Program-made: the position numbers and the translations under genes
Notes under the pieces: model-generated
Databases searched by the model: none
What the model was told of the DNA's origin: nothing
What the model saw: the letters and a program-made list of their open reading frames with translations, nothing else
Assembly: GCA_029262875.1 (NCBI GenBank)
Contig: JAJCYO010000055.1
Span: forward strand, 1 to 64,000
From: Flavobacteriales bacterium
GTDB taxonomy: Bacteria > Bacteroidota > Bacteroidia > Flavobacteriales_E > Vicingaceae
Direction: 5' to 3'
DNA length: 64,000 nt
In this document: piece by piece, positions 20,756 to 30,881 of the stretch
How positions within the stretch are numbered: position 1 is the first letter of the stretch
Layout of the letters: each line of letters starts with the position of its first letter

Positions 20756-22903
20756 TTGAAACCTTTACGAAACATAGGAGTACTCTTTTTTGTCTGCTTT
20801 CAGTTATTTGTTAGTGCACAACAACCCTCTTTCGAAAATATAAAGGCCAAAGAAAACCCTTATCTTCAATTTAATGATGTAGTTGAATACCAACAAAAGA
20901 TTTGGTTTGTTACGAATGAAGGTATTTATCAAAATGTAAACAATCAGCTTAAAGTTATCACACGAAAAGAAAACTTAGTAAAGTTTATTAAAGTTGACAA
21001 GCAACTTTTTGTTTGGTCAATTTACGGAGAGTTTTATAAATTAAAAAAGGGGAAACTAGTCCCCCAGCCATTTAATACTTTGGTAAGTAAAAGATTAAGA
21101 AACAAAATAATCAACAGTGTTACCTATAGTGACAATTCCTTTTGGATAAGTACTGTTATTGGTGGTGGATTAATAAAGGTTGATCAATCAAATGAAGAAG
21201 TAAAAACAACAGAACTTCAGGCAGCCTACCCTTATTATGTATCACAACACGGAAAGCAATTAATCTCAGGAAACAACTCAACGCCCACAAAAAAGCAATT
21301 AGCCATTGATATTAATAATACGCCCTTTTACATTCCATTAGCAGAAAATCTAAGCTTTTCAAAAACAAACGTTTTAAAGTTATCCGATGGGACATTCATT
21401 TTTACGCGCCAATATGAAGCTATCCGGTTCAATAAAAACAAAATTATTAATCGTGTTTTTGTTGAAAAAAATATTGAAAACGTATACCAAAGTAATGATG
21501 GAAAAGTATGGTTTACATTAAACAATGGTGGAACAATTTGTTTTACAGATGGCAATTTTAATTCAAGCAGTTCGATTAGATATTTGGGCAACAAAACAGT
21601 CATTTCGATCACTCAAGATCAAAAAGGAAACATGTGGTTCGGAACGTCAGGAAATGGAGTTTACCTACTTAAGCAAGCCATTCAATTAACCTACAAATCA
21701 CCAAAAATATTCTCAACAACAAACACAGCAACTGAAGAAATAAAAGGGGTTTCTATCCTTTCTGAACTCCCTGTTATAGATGAAAATTCAAAAATCTTAC
21801 GAACGGATATTTTTAAAAACGACAGTATCCCTCCTGTTGTTTTTGTCAATAGTGTTAAAATCAATGGTTCTGATACGACAACCTTAAACTATTATGAACT
21901 GCACCATAATGAAAATAATTTGGAGATAAATATTAGTGGTGTTTTTGGTGGAAAGTCAGAACTTCAATACAAATACATTTTGGAAGGAAAAGAAAAAGAA
22001 TGGAACTATACTACCAATACAAGCATGCATTATACGGCATTAGCCCCTGGGAACTATACCTTTAAGGTGTTTGCCATGAGTGACAGTGGTGTTTGGAGCA
22101 AGGTCCCGGCAGTAATTACTTTTAGCATTAACCCTCCATTGTATACTTCGTTTTGGTTTATATTCTCAATAATACTTGTTTCCATCGCAATTATTTTATT
22201 CGTGATTTTTGTTCAGCATCGAAAATCCCAAAAAAGAAAAACATTATTTGAAGAAGAAAAAAGAAAGGTATTGATTTCAGAATTGCATGCGCTACGTTCT
22301 CAGATGAATCCACACTTTATATTTAATACATTAAGTTCTATTCAAAGTTTCATTACGAAGAATGACAGCAAAGATGCCGTAAATTACCTTTCAAAATTTT
22401 CCAAGCTAATGAGGGCAACTTTAGAAAATACTCAAAAACAGAAAATTCCGATAAAGGATGAAATTGAAACTCTTGAGCTTTATATGGAATTAGAAAAGCT
22501 TCGATTAAATAATAAGTTTTCATATCACATTAACATTGATAATGATATAGATGTCCAGTTTGAAGAGATTCCACCAATGTTGCTTCAACCTTACATAGAG
22601 AACGCCATATGGCACGGAATTTCCCACAAAACAAGTGCGGGGATTATAAAAATAAATTTAACCCTTGAAAATGAAAATTTGTTAAAATGTGAGATAGAAG
22701 ATAACGGTATTGGTCGAAACAAAGCGATGAAAATGAGAAAAGAAGAAAAGCAAAACAAATCCTTAGGAATGAGCATCACTAAAGATCGATTGGAAATTAT
22801 TAATTCTTTAAAAAACAGCAAATTAAATATAAATATTATCGATTTAGAAGAAAACAGTATTCCGTCAGGGACAAAAATTGAATTATTTATACCATTAGAT
22901 TAA
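20756..22903 (+). CDS. LytS/YehU-like sensor histidine kinase with propeller-like and Y_Y_Y-type extracytoplasmic region (TTG start)
   Basis: Signal peptide; WFTLNNGGTICF / GNMWFGTSGNGVYLL; LAPGNYTFKVFAMSDSGVWS; LRSQMNPHFIFNTLSSIQSFI; begins with TTG. Confidence 0.88.
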   Translation: MKPLRNIGVLFFVCFQLFVSAQQPSFENIKAKENPYLQFNDVVEYQQKIWFVTNEGIYQNVNNQLKVITRKENLVKFIKVDKQLFVWSIYGEFYKLKKGKLVPQPFNTLVSKRLRNKIINSVTYSDNSFWISTVIGGGLIKVDQSNEEVKTTELQAAYPYYVSQHGKQLISGNNSTPTKKQLAIDINNTPFYIPLAENLSFSKTNVLKLSDGTFIFTRQYEAIRFNKNKIINRVFVEKNIENVYQSNDGKVWFTLNNGGTICFTDGNFNSSSSIRYLGNKTVISITQDQKGNMWFGTSGNGVYLLKQAIQLTYKSPKIFSTTNTATEEIKGVSILSELPVIDENSKILRTDIFKNDSIPPVVFVNSVKINGSDTTTLNYYELHHNENNLEINISGVFGGKSELQYKYILEGKEKEWNYTTNTSMHYTALAPGNYTFKVFAMSDSGVWSKVPAVITFSINPPLYTSFWFIFSIILVSIAIILFVIFVQHRKSQKRKTLFEEEKRKVLISELHALRSQMNPHFIFNTLSSIQSFITKNDSKDAVNYLSKFSKLMRATLENTQKQKIPIKDEIETLELYMELEKLRLNNKFSYHINIDNDIDVQFEEIPPMLLQPYIENAIWHGISHKTSAGIIKINLTLENENLLKCEIEDNGIGRNKAMKMRKEEKQNKSLGMSITKDRLEIINSLKNSKLNINIIDLEENSIPSGTKIELFIPLD

Positions 22904-22913
22904 ACTAAAAATT

Positions 22914-23663
22914 ATGTACAAAACAATAATTGTTGATGATGAAAAAGGATGTAGAGATTCTTTAGAAAATCTATTGCAGGAATTTCCGGAAATTAACATT
23001 GTTGCCATAGTCGATTCAATCACTTTAGCACAAGAAGCAATAATCAATCTACAACCTCAACTCGTTTTTTTAGATATAGAAATGCCTGGAGGAACGGGTT
23101 TTGAATTACTTGAAAAAATAAGCCCTATTAATTTTGACATCATATTCACAACGGCATATGATCAATATGCCATAAAAGCCATTAAATATAGTGCCCTTGA
23201 TTATTTACTAAAACCGATTGACCCCAATGAATTGGGTGAAGCAATTACTCGTTTTACATCAAAAAAACACGATCAAAATTTAATCAATGATAAGTTTAAA
23301 ACGCTACTTAACAATATTAGTGGTGAAACCACGCACCAAAAAATAGCCATTCCAGACGGTGAGGGGTTAAACTTTATAAAAATTTCAGAAATCATTCGTT
23401 TCCAGTCTGATGGAAGCTACACTTACATGCATACCATTGGAAATAAAAAACCAACATTAATTTCGAAACCCATTGGTGATTATCAAGAAATGTTAACTAA
23501 CGAACCTTTTGCTAGGATTCATAGGTCTCATTTAATAAACTTACAGCATGTTGCCAAGTATGTTAAGGGCGAAGGTGGTTACGCCATAATGAGCGATGAT
23601 TCAAAAGTAGAAGTCTCAAGAAGAAAAAAGGCAGAGTTTATTGAAGTGCTTTCTTCGCTTTAG
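22914..23663 (+). CDS. LytTR family response regulator
   Basis: Receiver YKTIIVDDEKGCRDSL...VFLDIEMPGGTGFELL; C-terminal LytTR IIRFQSDGSYTYMHT...FARIHRSHLINLQHV. Confidence 0.93.
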   Translation: MYKTIIVDDEKGCRDSLENLLQEFPEINIVAIVDSITLAQEAIINLQPQLVFLDIEMPGGTGFELLEKISPINFDIIFTTAYDQYAIKAIKYSALDYLLKPIDPNELGEAITRFTSKKHDQNLINDKFKTLLNNISGETTHQKIAIPDGEGLNFIKISEIIRFQSDGSYTYMHTIGNKKPTLISKPIGDYQEMLTNEPFARIHRSHLINLQHVAKYVKGEGGYAIMSDDSKVEVSRRKKAEFIEVLSSL

Positions 23664-24552
23664 AAGCTTTGTTTTTAAACAACGCATTCAAAAATATAGT
23701 TGCGATAACGATAATCGTTCCCATGTAAAATCCATATGACATCGTTTCGCTTTCTGGCCAAATAAGCAATGCTAAAATAATCGAATAAATCGGCTCCAAA
23801 TTAACGGAAATGGTTACTGTATATGGAGATATCTTTTTCATTACCTCAACACTAACTATAAATGCAAAAGCCGTACAAACTGTACCTAATATAATTAGCC
23901 ATTTTAGATCAGTTTCAGGTACAATAAACTCCCCAACATCTCCCTTCGAGGTGATTAATAAATAAATTGACACGACAATAAATGCTCCCAGTAATTCATA
24001 AAAAGAAATCAACTTAGCTTTAGTTTCTTTAACCAGTATTCCATTCAATACTGTAAACCAGGAAGCCAAAGCCGCAGAAATTACACTTAAAATCATCCCA
24101 ACCAAGTATTTAAATTCAAAACTGAAAATAAAGTACAGCCCAAGAATAATCAAAATTCCAAAGATTAATTCATAAGGCTTTATTTTTCGTTTAAAATATA
24201 GGGGTTCTATTAGCGAAGTAAACAATGTACTACTAGACAAACAAACCAGGGCAACAGATACGTTTGATTGCTTTATAGCTTCAAAAAAAGTAACCCAATG
24301 AACCGCAATAATCACCCCAATCATGAGTGTCTTTATTAATTCTTTTTTTGTGATTTTTAAAGAAAACTTAGTAATAAGGAAATAAACCAGAATTCCTATA
24401 AGTGCTATTCCTAAACGGTACCATACTAATAAATATGAGTCAACTGTGATAAGTTTTCCCAAAATTCCAGTTAAGCCAAAGATTAAGACAATGACGTGAA
24501 GCCAAAGATGGTATTTATATTTCGATAACATAAGTGCCCAAATGTAAATCAA
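23638..24552 (-). CDS. EamA/DMT family transporter
   Basis: 10-TM hydrophobic pattern; AVHWVTFFEAIKQSNVSVALVCLSSSTLFTSLIEPL; AVSVNLEPIYSIILALLIWPESE-type C-terminal repeat. Confidence 0.9.
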   Translation of the reverse strand: MIYIWALMLSKYKYHLWLHVIVLIFGLTGILGKLITVDSYLLVWYRLGIALIGILVYFLITKFSLKITKKELIKTLMIGVIIAVHWVTFFEAIKQSNVSVALVCLSSSTLFTSLIEPLYFKRKIKPYELIFGILIILGLYFIFSFEFKYLVGMILSVISAALASWFTVLNGILVKETKAKLISFYELLGAFIVVSIYLLITSKGDVGEFIVPETDLKWLIILGTVCTAFAFIVSVEVMKKISPYTVTISVNLEPIYSIILALLIWPESETMSYGFYMGTIIVIATIFLNALFKNKASKAKKALQ

Positions 24553-24606
24553 AAAGCAATACGAAAATTGATATTTTTTCGTTTATCCTGTAATTTTTAA
24601 AAGATG

Positions 24607-24614
24607 TATATTTG
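24607..24614 (+). promoter_or_regulatory. Candidate -7 box (TATATTTG)
   Basis: TATATTTG 18 nt upstream of ATG 24633. Confidence 0.45.
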
Positions 24615-24632
24615 GGTACAAAATTTCAATTG

Positions 24633-25115
24633 ATGAAAAAAACTGCTACTTCATTTTCTGTTTTCCTCCTAATGGTTGTTCTTATTTCTTGTGGAGGAAA
24701 AGGCTCCTATTATGAGCAACTTACCAATGATAAGGCTTTTGCTTCTCGAGCGTTAGATTTAAATAAAACAATTGATGAAATCAGAAAAGAAGAAAATGGA
24801 AAATTAATCAGAGATGACATTAATCTTCTTAAATATGTGTATGAGATTGGTAAAAATGACACCTACCAGGTGACTTATCAATTTGATGAACAAGGCTGCT
24901 GGGAAATCGGCATAGATTGCTATTTTGAAAAAGAAGAGGATGCCCAAAATGTTGTAGATGGCATTCGGTCTGAAATTACAGCCACAGCATATGGTTCTCC
25001 CACTGAAGATAACAGTTTATGTCGGTGGAAAAGCCCTGATAAATCTGCTTCTATTGAAGTAGATTATAAAGAAACTTCAAGAGGGTTGGTGATATTGACA
25101 ATTATGGCCAATTGA
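24633..25115 (+). CDS. Putative lipoprotein (hypothetical)
   Basis: ATG at 24633 gives MKKTATSFSVFLLMVVLISCGGKGS (lipobox); the longer TTG-initiated ORF (24612) overlaps a TATATTTG promoter-like box. Confidence 0.75.
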   Translation: MKKTATSFSVFLLMVVLISCGGKGSYYEQLTNDKAFASRALDLNKTIDEIRKEENGKLIRDDINLLKYVYEIGKNDTYQVTYQFDEQGCWEIGIDCYFEKEEDAQNVVDGIRSEITATAYGSPTEDNSLCRWKSPDKSASIEVDYKETSRGLVILTIMAN

Positions 25116-25679
25116 TTACTCTTCTGTTTCCTCTTTTTCTTCTTCAATTTCAGTAACTCCACCAGAAATAATAAACTTCATAATATCTGCTGAGGATCCT
25201 TTTATTGGAGTAACATTTTCTTTGGGAACAATGATTAAATTTCCTGTAACCGCATAAGAAAAAGGAATGTAAACACCAATCTTATCGGCTGAAATTCCTA
25301 AATGTGTTAAATCCTTTTGAGTAATAAACCCTATGCGTTCTACCTCTCCTTCCATCTTAACTAAAACCGGCTCTGTAAACCTTTTTTTCTTTCCTACAAA
25401 AGCTGAAAGTAAATCTTTAACTGAAGTATAAATAATTTTAAGAAGGGGAACCTTATCAATTAATTCCTCTAACCTCAATATTCTTCTTACGATTAACGTT
25501 CCGCCCAAAAACCCTGTAGCAGTAACTACAACCAATATAATTAAAAGTCCTGCTCCAGGAAATTTTATTGGTATTATTCCATCTATAAGCATTACCGCTT
25601 TTACCACCACATAAATAGTTGCAGCAATAGGTACCAAGTACAATAACCCCTGTAAAAAATATCCTAATAGCTTTTTCAT
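25116..25679 (-). CDS. DUF502 domain-containing membrane protein
   Basis: YFLQGLLYLVPIAATIYVVVKAV; IPLKI.YTSVKDLLSAFVGKKKRF; VYIPFSYAVTGNLIIVPKENVTPI. Confidence 0.9.
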   Translation of the reverse strand: MKKLLGYFLQGLLYLVPIAATIYVVVKAVMLIDGIIPIKFPGAGLLIILVVVTATGFLGGTLIVRRILRLEELIDKVPLLKIIYTSVKDLLSAFVGKKKRFTEPVLVKMEGEVERIGFITQKDLTHLGISADKIGVYIPFSYAVTGNLIIVPKENVTPIKGSSADIMKFIISGGVTEIEEEKEETEE

Positions 25680-25680
25680 A

Positions 25681-26034
25681 TTACACGTTTTCTAACTCTT
25701 TCTGCAATTTTTTTGTCAACGATGATACAATCAAATTATAGGAATCATCTATCCATTTATAAATTAATTTGTCAGAAATATCTCCTTTTGTAGAAACACT
25801 ATTCCAATGTACTTTACTCATGTGATAACCTGGTGTTACACCTTGATATTCCTCTCGAAGTTCAATGGCTTTTTCTGGTTCGCACTTTAGATTAACGTAT
25901 GCAAATTCTTCAATTCCAGTGAGCGCAAACATTTTATTCATTACTTTGAAAACCAATGTCGTTTCATCAAAAGGAAAACTTTCGGTAACTCCTTTCTTAG
26001 ATATACAATAAGCTCTGTAATCCTCTATGTTCAT
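25681..26034 (-). CDS. MmcQ/YjbR family protein
   Basis: MNIEDYRAYCISKKGVTESFPFDETTLVFKVMNKMFAL; YHMSKVHWNSV. Confidence 0.92.
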   Translation of the reverse strand: MNIEDYRAYCISKKGVTESFPFDETTLVFKVMNKMFALTGIEEFAYVNLKCEPEKAIELREEYQGVTPGYHMSKVHWNSVSTKGDISDKLIYKWIDDSYNLIVSSLTKKLQKELENV

Positions 26035-26498
26035 TTATATTTATATGGAAGAACTTTTGAATATTTATCTTTAGAAATAACAACCATAGAATGCATGTTT
26101 CTAATTTCAGGAATAGGTGTAAGCTTTTCTTTAACTAATGTATCAAATGCAGTAATGTCTTTAACCATGATTTTTAATAAGTAATCTGCTTGGCCTGTAA
26201 CATTGTAGCACTCCATCACCTCATCAATTTCATCAATTTGATCTATAAAATTATTAATCGCATTGTCTCTTTGTCTTATTAAAGAAATTTGCATAAATGC
26301 TGAAATTCCTAAATCCAATTTTGATTCATCTACTAACGCATGGTAGCTTTGAATAAACCCATTACTCTCTAATTTTTTTACTCTTTCCAACGTTGGTGCT
26401 GGAGATAACCCAATATCTTTAGAAAGTTGAAGGTTGGTAATTTTTCCGTTCTCTTGAAGTCTTTTTAAAATGCTTAAATCTAATTCATCTAATTTCAT
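26031..26498 (-). CDS. Lrp/AsnC family transcriptional regulator
   Basis: LDELDLSILKRLQENGKITNLQLSKDIGLSPAPTLERVKKLESNGFI. Confidence 0.94.
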   Translation of the reverse strand: MKLDELDLSILKRLQENGKITNLQLSKDIGLSPAPTLERVKKLESNGFIQSYHALVDESKLDLGISAFMQISLIRQRDNAINNFIDQIDEIDEVMECYNVTGQADYLLKIMVKDITAFDTLVKEKLTPIPEIRNMHSMVVISKDKYSKVLPYKYK

Positions 26499-26585
26499 CG
26501 CTTTTCCCTTTGTTTAGAATATTCTTTCAACAAATCAAAAATAACGAAATTAAAATTGGATTGGGCTCTTTTTTAAGTTAAAAAA

Positions 26586-27335
26586 CTACGCTTTTATTTT
26601 ATATAAGAGTGGCTTGCTTGGCGAAGCATCATTTTCAAAGCTTGCTATTTGAATGTTTAAAAAATAGGTCCCATTTACAATCGTATCCGGAACGAAAATA
26701 AGCTCAGTAATGGTTCTTTGTTTTTGAATATTATTTGGGTATTCCCAGAATGTGTGATGTGCTTTTAATACCCCATCGTCTTCTTCCCTATCAACAGAAG
26801 GGGTGTCAATTAACAAGTGCTCTACTCCACTATCAATTAGAAATTGAACTGCCTTATAATCCATAAAGGTTGGATTAGTATTAGAGTATTGCATTGAAAG
26901 CTTAGCACTGCTATTTGGTAAGGTTCTAATTACAATTGCTTTTGCCCCATTATTTTCCCACACATCTTTTATCTGCTCTAATGTAATGATACTGTCATCA
27001 TTATTTTGTTCTGGAACGACACTGACAACATTAGCTAAAAAGAAAAATTCTGTTAAACATTGATTAATGGTATGTTTTTCTTTGCTAATATGGCCAACAC
27101 ATTCCGTATGGGTTCCATTCCCATGAGGATTAAAATAAATGTTTCTAAAATTAACTGCCCCTCCTTGATTTACATCTCCAATAAACCCATTTTCCATTAC
27201 AGGTTCAAACTTAGGAACATCAACATACCATGCAGTAAGATTGCTTTTATCTGCTTTTAATGGAATTGATATGTCCATTGGTTTAGATAAGTCTATTTGA
27301 TAATTTTCTTCGTTATATTGAATTGTTGTAACCAT
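26586..27335 (-). CDS. Cyclase family protein (kynurenine formamidase-like fold)
   Basis: NPHGNGTHTECVGHISKE; LLIDTPSVDREEDDG; HHTFWEY. Confidence 0.85.
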   Translation of the reverse strand: MVTTIQYNEENYQIDLSKPMDISIPLKADKSNLTAWYVDVPKFEPVMENGFIGDVNQGGAVNFRNIYFNPHGNGTHTECVGHISKEKHTINQCLTEFFFLANVVSVVPEQNNDDSIITLEQIKDVWENNGAKAIVIRTLPNSSAKLSMQYSNTNPTFMDYKAVQFLIDSGVEHLLIDTPSVDREEDDGVLKAHHTFWEYPNNIQKQRTITELIFVPDTIVNGTYFLNIQIASFENDASPSKPLLYKIKA

Positions 27336-28459
27336 TAAACGTAAAATAAATCTGACGTAATTTTATCCGCAATTAAAACTCCTTCACCAGTTAAAATAAT
27401 CCTATTATTTATTTGTTGAAGATAAGAAGAATTTAAATATGGTTTTAATTCTTGCTTAAAATGCTGGTTTATTTTTTTACTAAAATTAGTTTCAATGTAA
27501 TCTTTTTCAATCCCCCAAATGGTTCTTAATCGAGTAAGGACATATTCATTAAAAGCCATTTTTTCATCTATTATCTCTTCTTCAAAATAAATTTCACCCT
27601 CATTTATAGCCTTAATGTATTTAATGTTATTCGACACATTCCATAAACGTTTATTGTCAATATAAGAATGAGCCGAAGGACCTACTCCAAGGTACTCTTT
27701 TCCTTTCCAGTAATTACTGTTGTGTTGGGAATAAAATCCTTCTTTTCCAAAGTTAGACACCTCATATTGTGTTAATCCAAACGCTGCTGTTTTTTGAACC
27801 AGCGTTTTAAATTGAGCAATTGTCTTTTCATCCGAAAGAGGCGGTATTTGACCCATTTTAATTTGATGATCAAGTGTTGTTTTTTGTTCAACTGTTAAAC
27901 TATAGGCCGAAAGGTGCGGCACATCAAAGTCTTTTACTTTATGCAAGTTAGTTAACCACGTCTCCTCTGTAGATATAGGGGAGCCGTAAATTAAATCAAT
28001 GGTGATGTTTTCAAAACCAGCGTCTTGGCTTTTTTTAATGCTAAATTCTGCCTCTTTAGCATCGTGCGCTCTATTAAAAAACTTAAGCTCATCGTCATTA
28101 AAGGATTGCGTGCCAATACTTAAGCGGTTGACTCCAGTATTCTTTAAAGACTTTAGCTTTTCTTGTGATAAATCATCTGGATTACATTCTAATGTAAACT
28201 CCAGTGTATCGGCAATAGAATAGTTTTTATGCAGTGCATCCGTAATGAGATTGAGCTCATTATCACTTAATATAGAAGGGGTCCCTCCTCCAAAATAAAC
28301 CGTATCAATTTGACTTGAAAAAAGACTCTTTCTGCCCTCAATTTCTTTCACGAGAGCTTGAACTAAGTCTGTTTTATATTTTAAAGAAGTGGAAAAATGG
28401 AAATCACAATAACTACAACTTTGCTTACAAAAAGGAATATGAACATAAATTCCTGCCAA
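27335..28459 (-). CDS. hemW: Radical SAM coproporphyrinogen III oxidase-like protein / heme chaperone HemW
   Basis: MAGIYVHIPFCKQSCSYCDFHFS (CX3CX2C); VYFGGGTPSIL; GVNRLSIGTQSF. Confidence 0.92.
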   Translation of the reverse strand: MAGIYVHIPFCKQSCSYCDFHFSTSLKYKTDLVQALVKEIEGRKSLFSSQIDTVYFGGGTPSILSDNELNLITDALHKNYSIADTLEFTLECNPDDLSQEKLKSLKNTGVNRLSIGTQSFNDDELKFFNRAHDAKEAEFSIKKSQDAGFENITIDLIYGSPISTEETWLTNLHKVKDFDVPHLSAYSLTVEQKTTLDHQIKMGQIPPLSDEKTIAQFKTLVQKTAAFGLTQYEVSNFGKEGFYSQHNSNYWKGKEYLGVGPSAHSYIDNKRLWNVSNNIKYIKAINEGEIYFEEEIIDEKMAFNEYVLTRLRTIWGIEKDYIETNFSKKINQHFKQELKPYLNSSYLQQINNRIILTGEGVLIADKITSDLFYV

Positions 28460-28464
28460 CGCAT

Positions 28465-29991
28465 TTATTTGTTTAGCACAATTCTAAATGTTGTTCCTGT
28501 TGCGTCAGATTGTTTTACGAATATTTTTCCTGCATGGTAATTTTCAATGATTCGTTTTACCAAGGATAACCCTAAGCCCCAACCTCTCTGCTTGGTTGTA
28601 AAGCCAGGTTCAAAAATTGTTTTTTGTTTAGCTCTAGGTATTCCTGTTCCTGTATCCGTAATATCTATGTAAACAAATTGTGTTTGATCAGTAATGTAAA
28701 TGTCAATATTTCCTTCTCCCTTCATCGCATCTACAGCATTCTTAATCACATTTTCAAGTACCCAACTAAACAAAGAAGGATTTAGTTTTGCCAATATTTC
28801 AGCATTGTTCTGTGTCGTAAAAGTGATGTTTACTTTCTTAGAAATTCTTACTCTTAAATACGCAAGCGTGTTATTAATGACTTCATTTAAGGTTTCTTGT
28901 TCAAGTTTTGGAACAGAGCCTATTTTAGAAAATCTTTCTGTTATTGTTTCCAGCCTAGTAATATCTTTTGACAGCTCATTAATTGTGTTGTCATCAACAA
29001 CATCTTTTAATTTCAGGTATTCTACCCAAGCAATCAATGAGGAAAGGGGTGTTCCTAATTGGTGAGCAGTTTCTTTGGCCATTCCTACCCAAACCTGGTT
29101 TTGTTCAACTTTACGAGAAGTACTAAACAGGTAGTAAGAAATCAATAAAAACAATGCTATTATTAATATTTGGAAGTAAGGGTAATACTTCAGCTGTTGT
29201 AATAACTTAGAGTCTTTGTAGAAAATGTAATTACGAGTTTGGTTATTAATTGTAATGCCTATAGGTTCGTTTTGCTCTCTCATATCAGCAATAGTCGCCT
29301 CTAAGAAATCTTGTCCTATTCCTGTTTTTCCGCCTTCCAAATTTCCATATTCAATAATATTAATTTGTGTACTATCGGTATAAATTACTGGAACAGAAGC
29401 AGAGTTAATTACTATTTCAGAAATAAACGATTGAATTAAATCATCCAATACTGTTTTAAGTTCTGAGAATATCTTAGAGTCCTTGTAGTAAAGTTTCTGC
29501 TTAATCGTATAACCAGGTATGTGATAAGTTAAGTCAATGGGTTCATTATTGCTGTTTTTCATTAAAGTCAACTGATCCGCTAAAAATTGAGAAGTATCTT
29601 CTCCTTCTTTAATGTCAAAGTTTCTCCAATTGGCAATGTTTTCTTCATCATCCACAACCATAACAGGGATCGTTGTATTTCTTTCAAGAATATTAAGGTA
29701 AAAAGTTAAATCGCTCCTATTATTTGATGTCGCTATTCTTTTATTTGCTTCGGCCCAAAGCTCTATTTTATTTCGTTCTTCATCAGAAATCTTTTGAAAT
29801 AACTCTCCTGTATAACTTACTAAAGAGGCTTTGTTTTGAATGGCTTCAGCCCATAGCTGGACTTTTTTACGCTCTTCTGTTTCAATTTTTTTAACTAAAA
29901 TATTAGTATACCACAATGAAGCAACAATAATTAAAATTGCCGCTCCTGCCAAAAGCAGTTTCCATCGTTGTTTTTTAGAGTAAATATTCAA
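28465..29991 (-). CDS. Membrane sensor histidine kinase
   Basis: TM segments at both ends of the sensor region; H-box-like MAKETAHQLGTPLSSLIAWVEYLK; N-box NVIKNAVDAMKG; TGTGIPRAKQKTIFEPGFTTKQRGWGLGLSLVKRI. Confidence 0.92.
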   Translation of the reverse strand: MNIYSKKQRWKLLLAGAAILIIVASLWYTNILVKKIETEERKKVQLWAEAIQNKASLVSYTGELFQKISDEERNKIELWAEANKRIATSNNRSDLTFYLNILERNTTIPVMVVDDEENIANWRNFDIKEGEDTSQFLADQLTLMKNSNNEPIDLTYHIPGYTIKQKLYYKDSKIFSELKTVLDDLIQSFISEIVINSASVPVIYTDSTQINIIEYGNLEGGKTGIGQDFLEATIADMREQNEPIGITINNQTRNYIFYKDSKLLQQLKYYPYFQILIIALFLLISYYLFSTSRKVEQNQVWVGMAKETAHQLGTPLSSLIAWVEYLKLKDVVDDNTINELSKDITRLETITERFSKIGSVPKLEQETLNEVINNTLAYLRVRISKKVNITFTTQNNAEILAKLNPSLFSWVLENVIKNAVDAMKGEGNIDIYITDQTQFVYIDITDTGTGIPRAKQKTIFEPGFTTKQRGWGLGLSLVKRIIENYHAGKIFVKQSDATGTTFRIVLNK

Positions 29992-30088
29992 GTTAGGACT
30001 CTTGTTTAAGCTGTGCTGTTTAAAGACGCCCGAAAATAGGAAATAGTTGTAAATATGACTAAAGAATGCGTCAATTATTTCTTAAATA

Positions 30089-30865
30089 CTAATATTTGAG
30101 GACCTTATAGCTTCTTTTTCCGGCAGTAGAGTTAATTATTAAGAAATATGTTCCTTGGTTTAGTCCCAAAGTCGATATTATTAGTTGATTAGGTGAAATA
30201 ACGTCAAAAGAAACATTTTGTCGTTTTCCAACAATGTCAATTAATCTTATTTCTTTTGTTTGAAATGCCTTAGCGTCCATTTCAATAAACAATTTATCCA
30301 TTACTGGGTTCGGATATATTTTGATTGATTGTCTTTCTACTACAGCTACTCCTGTTGGAAGCATTCCAACAACCTCAAACGAATCTACTGCTGTGCAGCC
30401 ATTACTATCAGATACTGTTACGACATAAGTAATCGGTACTGTATCAGCTATAACACAATCTCCTAAGCTGCAATTAATTAAATTAGGTGTCCACGAAACT
30501 GAATAAGGAGGTATTCCGCCAACAATAGTTGGTGAAATTATTGGTAAACTATCCCCAAAAAATACATTGGTATCTGATATCGTTGAAACAATCAACTGAG
30601 GAGGTTCAGCTACAAAATACCCTAAAACACTAAGCAATTGCCCCGTGCTATCCCAAACCGTTACTTCATGAATTCCTGTACAAAGTCCAGTTGCAACCTG
30701 TGTGGTTTGTCCTGTTGGTGACCATAAAAAAGTATAGGGAGGTAGCCCTCCAAAAGGTTGTGTTTGAACAGTCCCGTCACAAGCTCCAAAACATGAAACA
30801 TCAACCGCCTGTGAAAAGGAGGAAAGTGGGAAAAAAAGAATTAATATATAAATATATGTCTTCAC
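30089..30865 (-). CDS. Secreted protein with SprB-like repeats and T9SS sorting domain
   Basis: VDVSCFGACDGTVQTQPFGGLPPYTFLWSPTGQTTQ...; C-terminal IKIYPNPVMDKLFIEM...GTYFLIINSTAGKRSYKVLKY. Confidence 0.82.
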   Translation of the reverse strand: MKTYIYILILFFPLSSFSQAVDVSCFGACDGTVQTQPFGGLPPYTFLWSPTGQTTQVATGLCTGIHEVTVWDSTGQLLSVLGYFVAEPPQLIVSTISDTNVFFGDSLPIISPTIVGGIPPYSVSWTPNLINCSLGDCVIADTVPITYVVTVSDSNGCTAVDSFEVVGMLPTGVAVVERQSIKIYPNPVMDKLFIEMDAKAFQTKEIRLIDIVGKRQNVSFDVISPNQLIISTLGLNQGTYFLIINSTAGKRSYKVLKY

Positions 30866-30881
30866 ATCAGTATAATGTATG

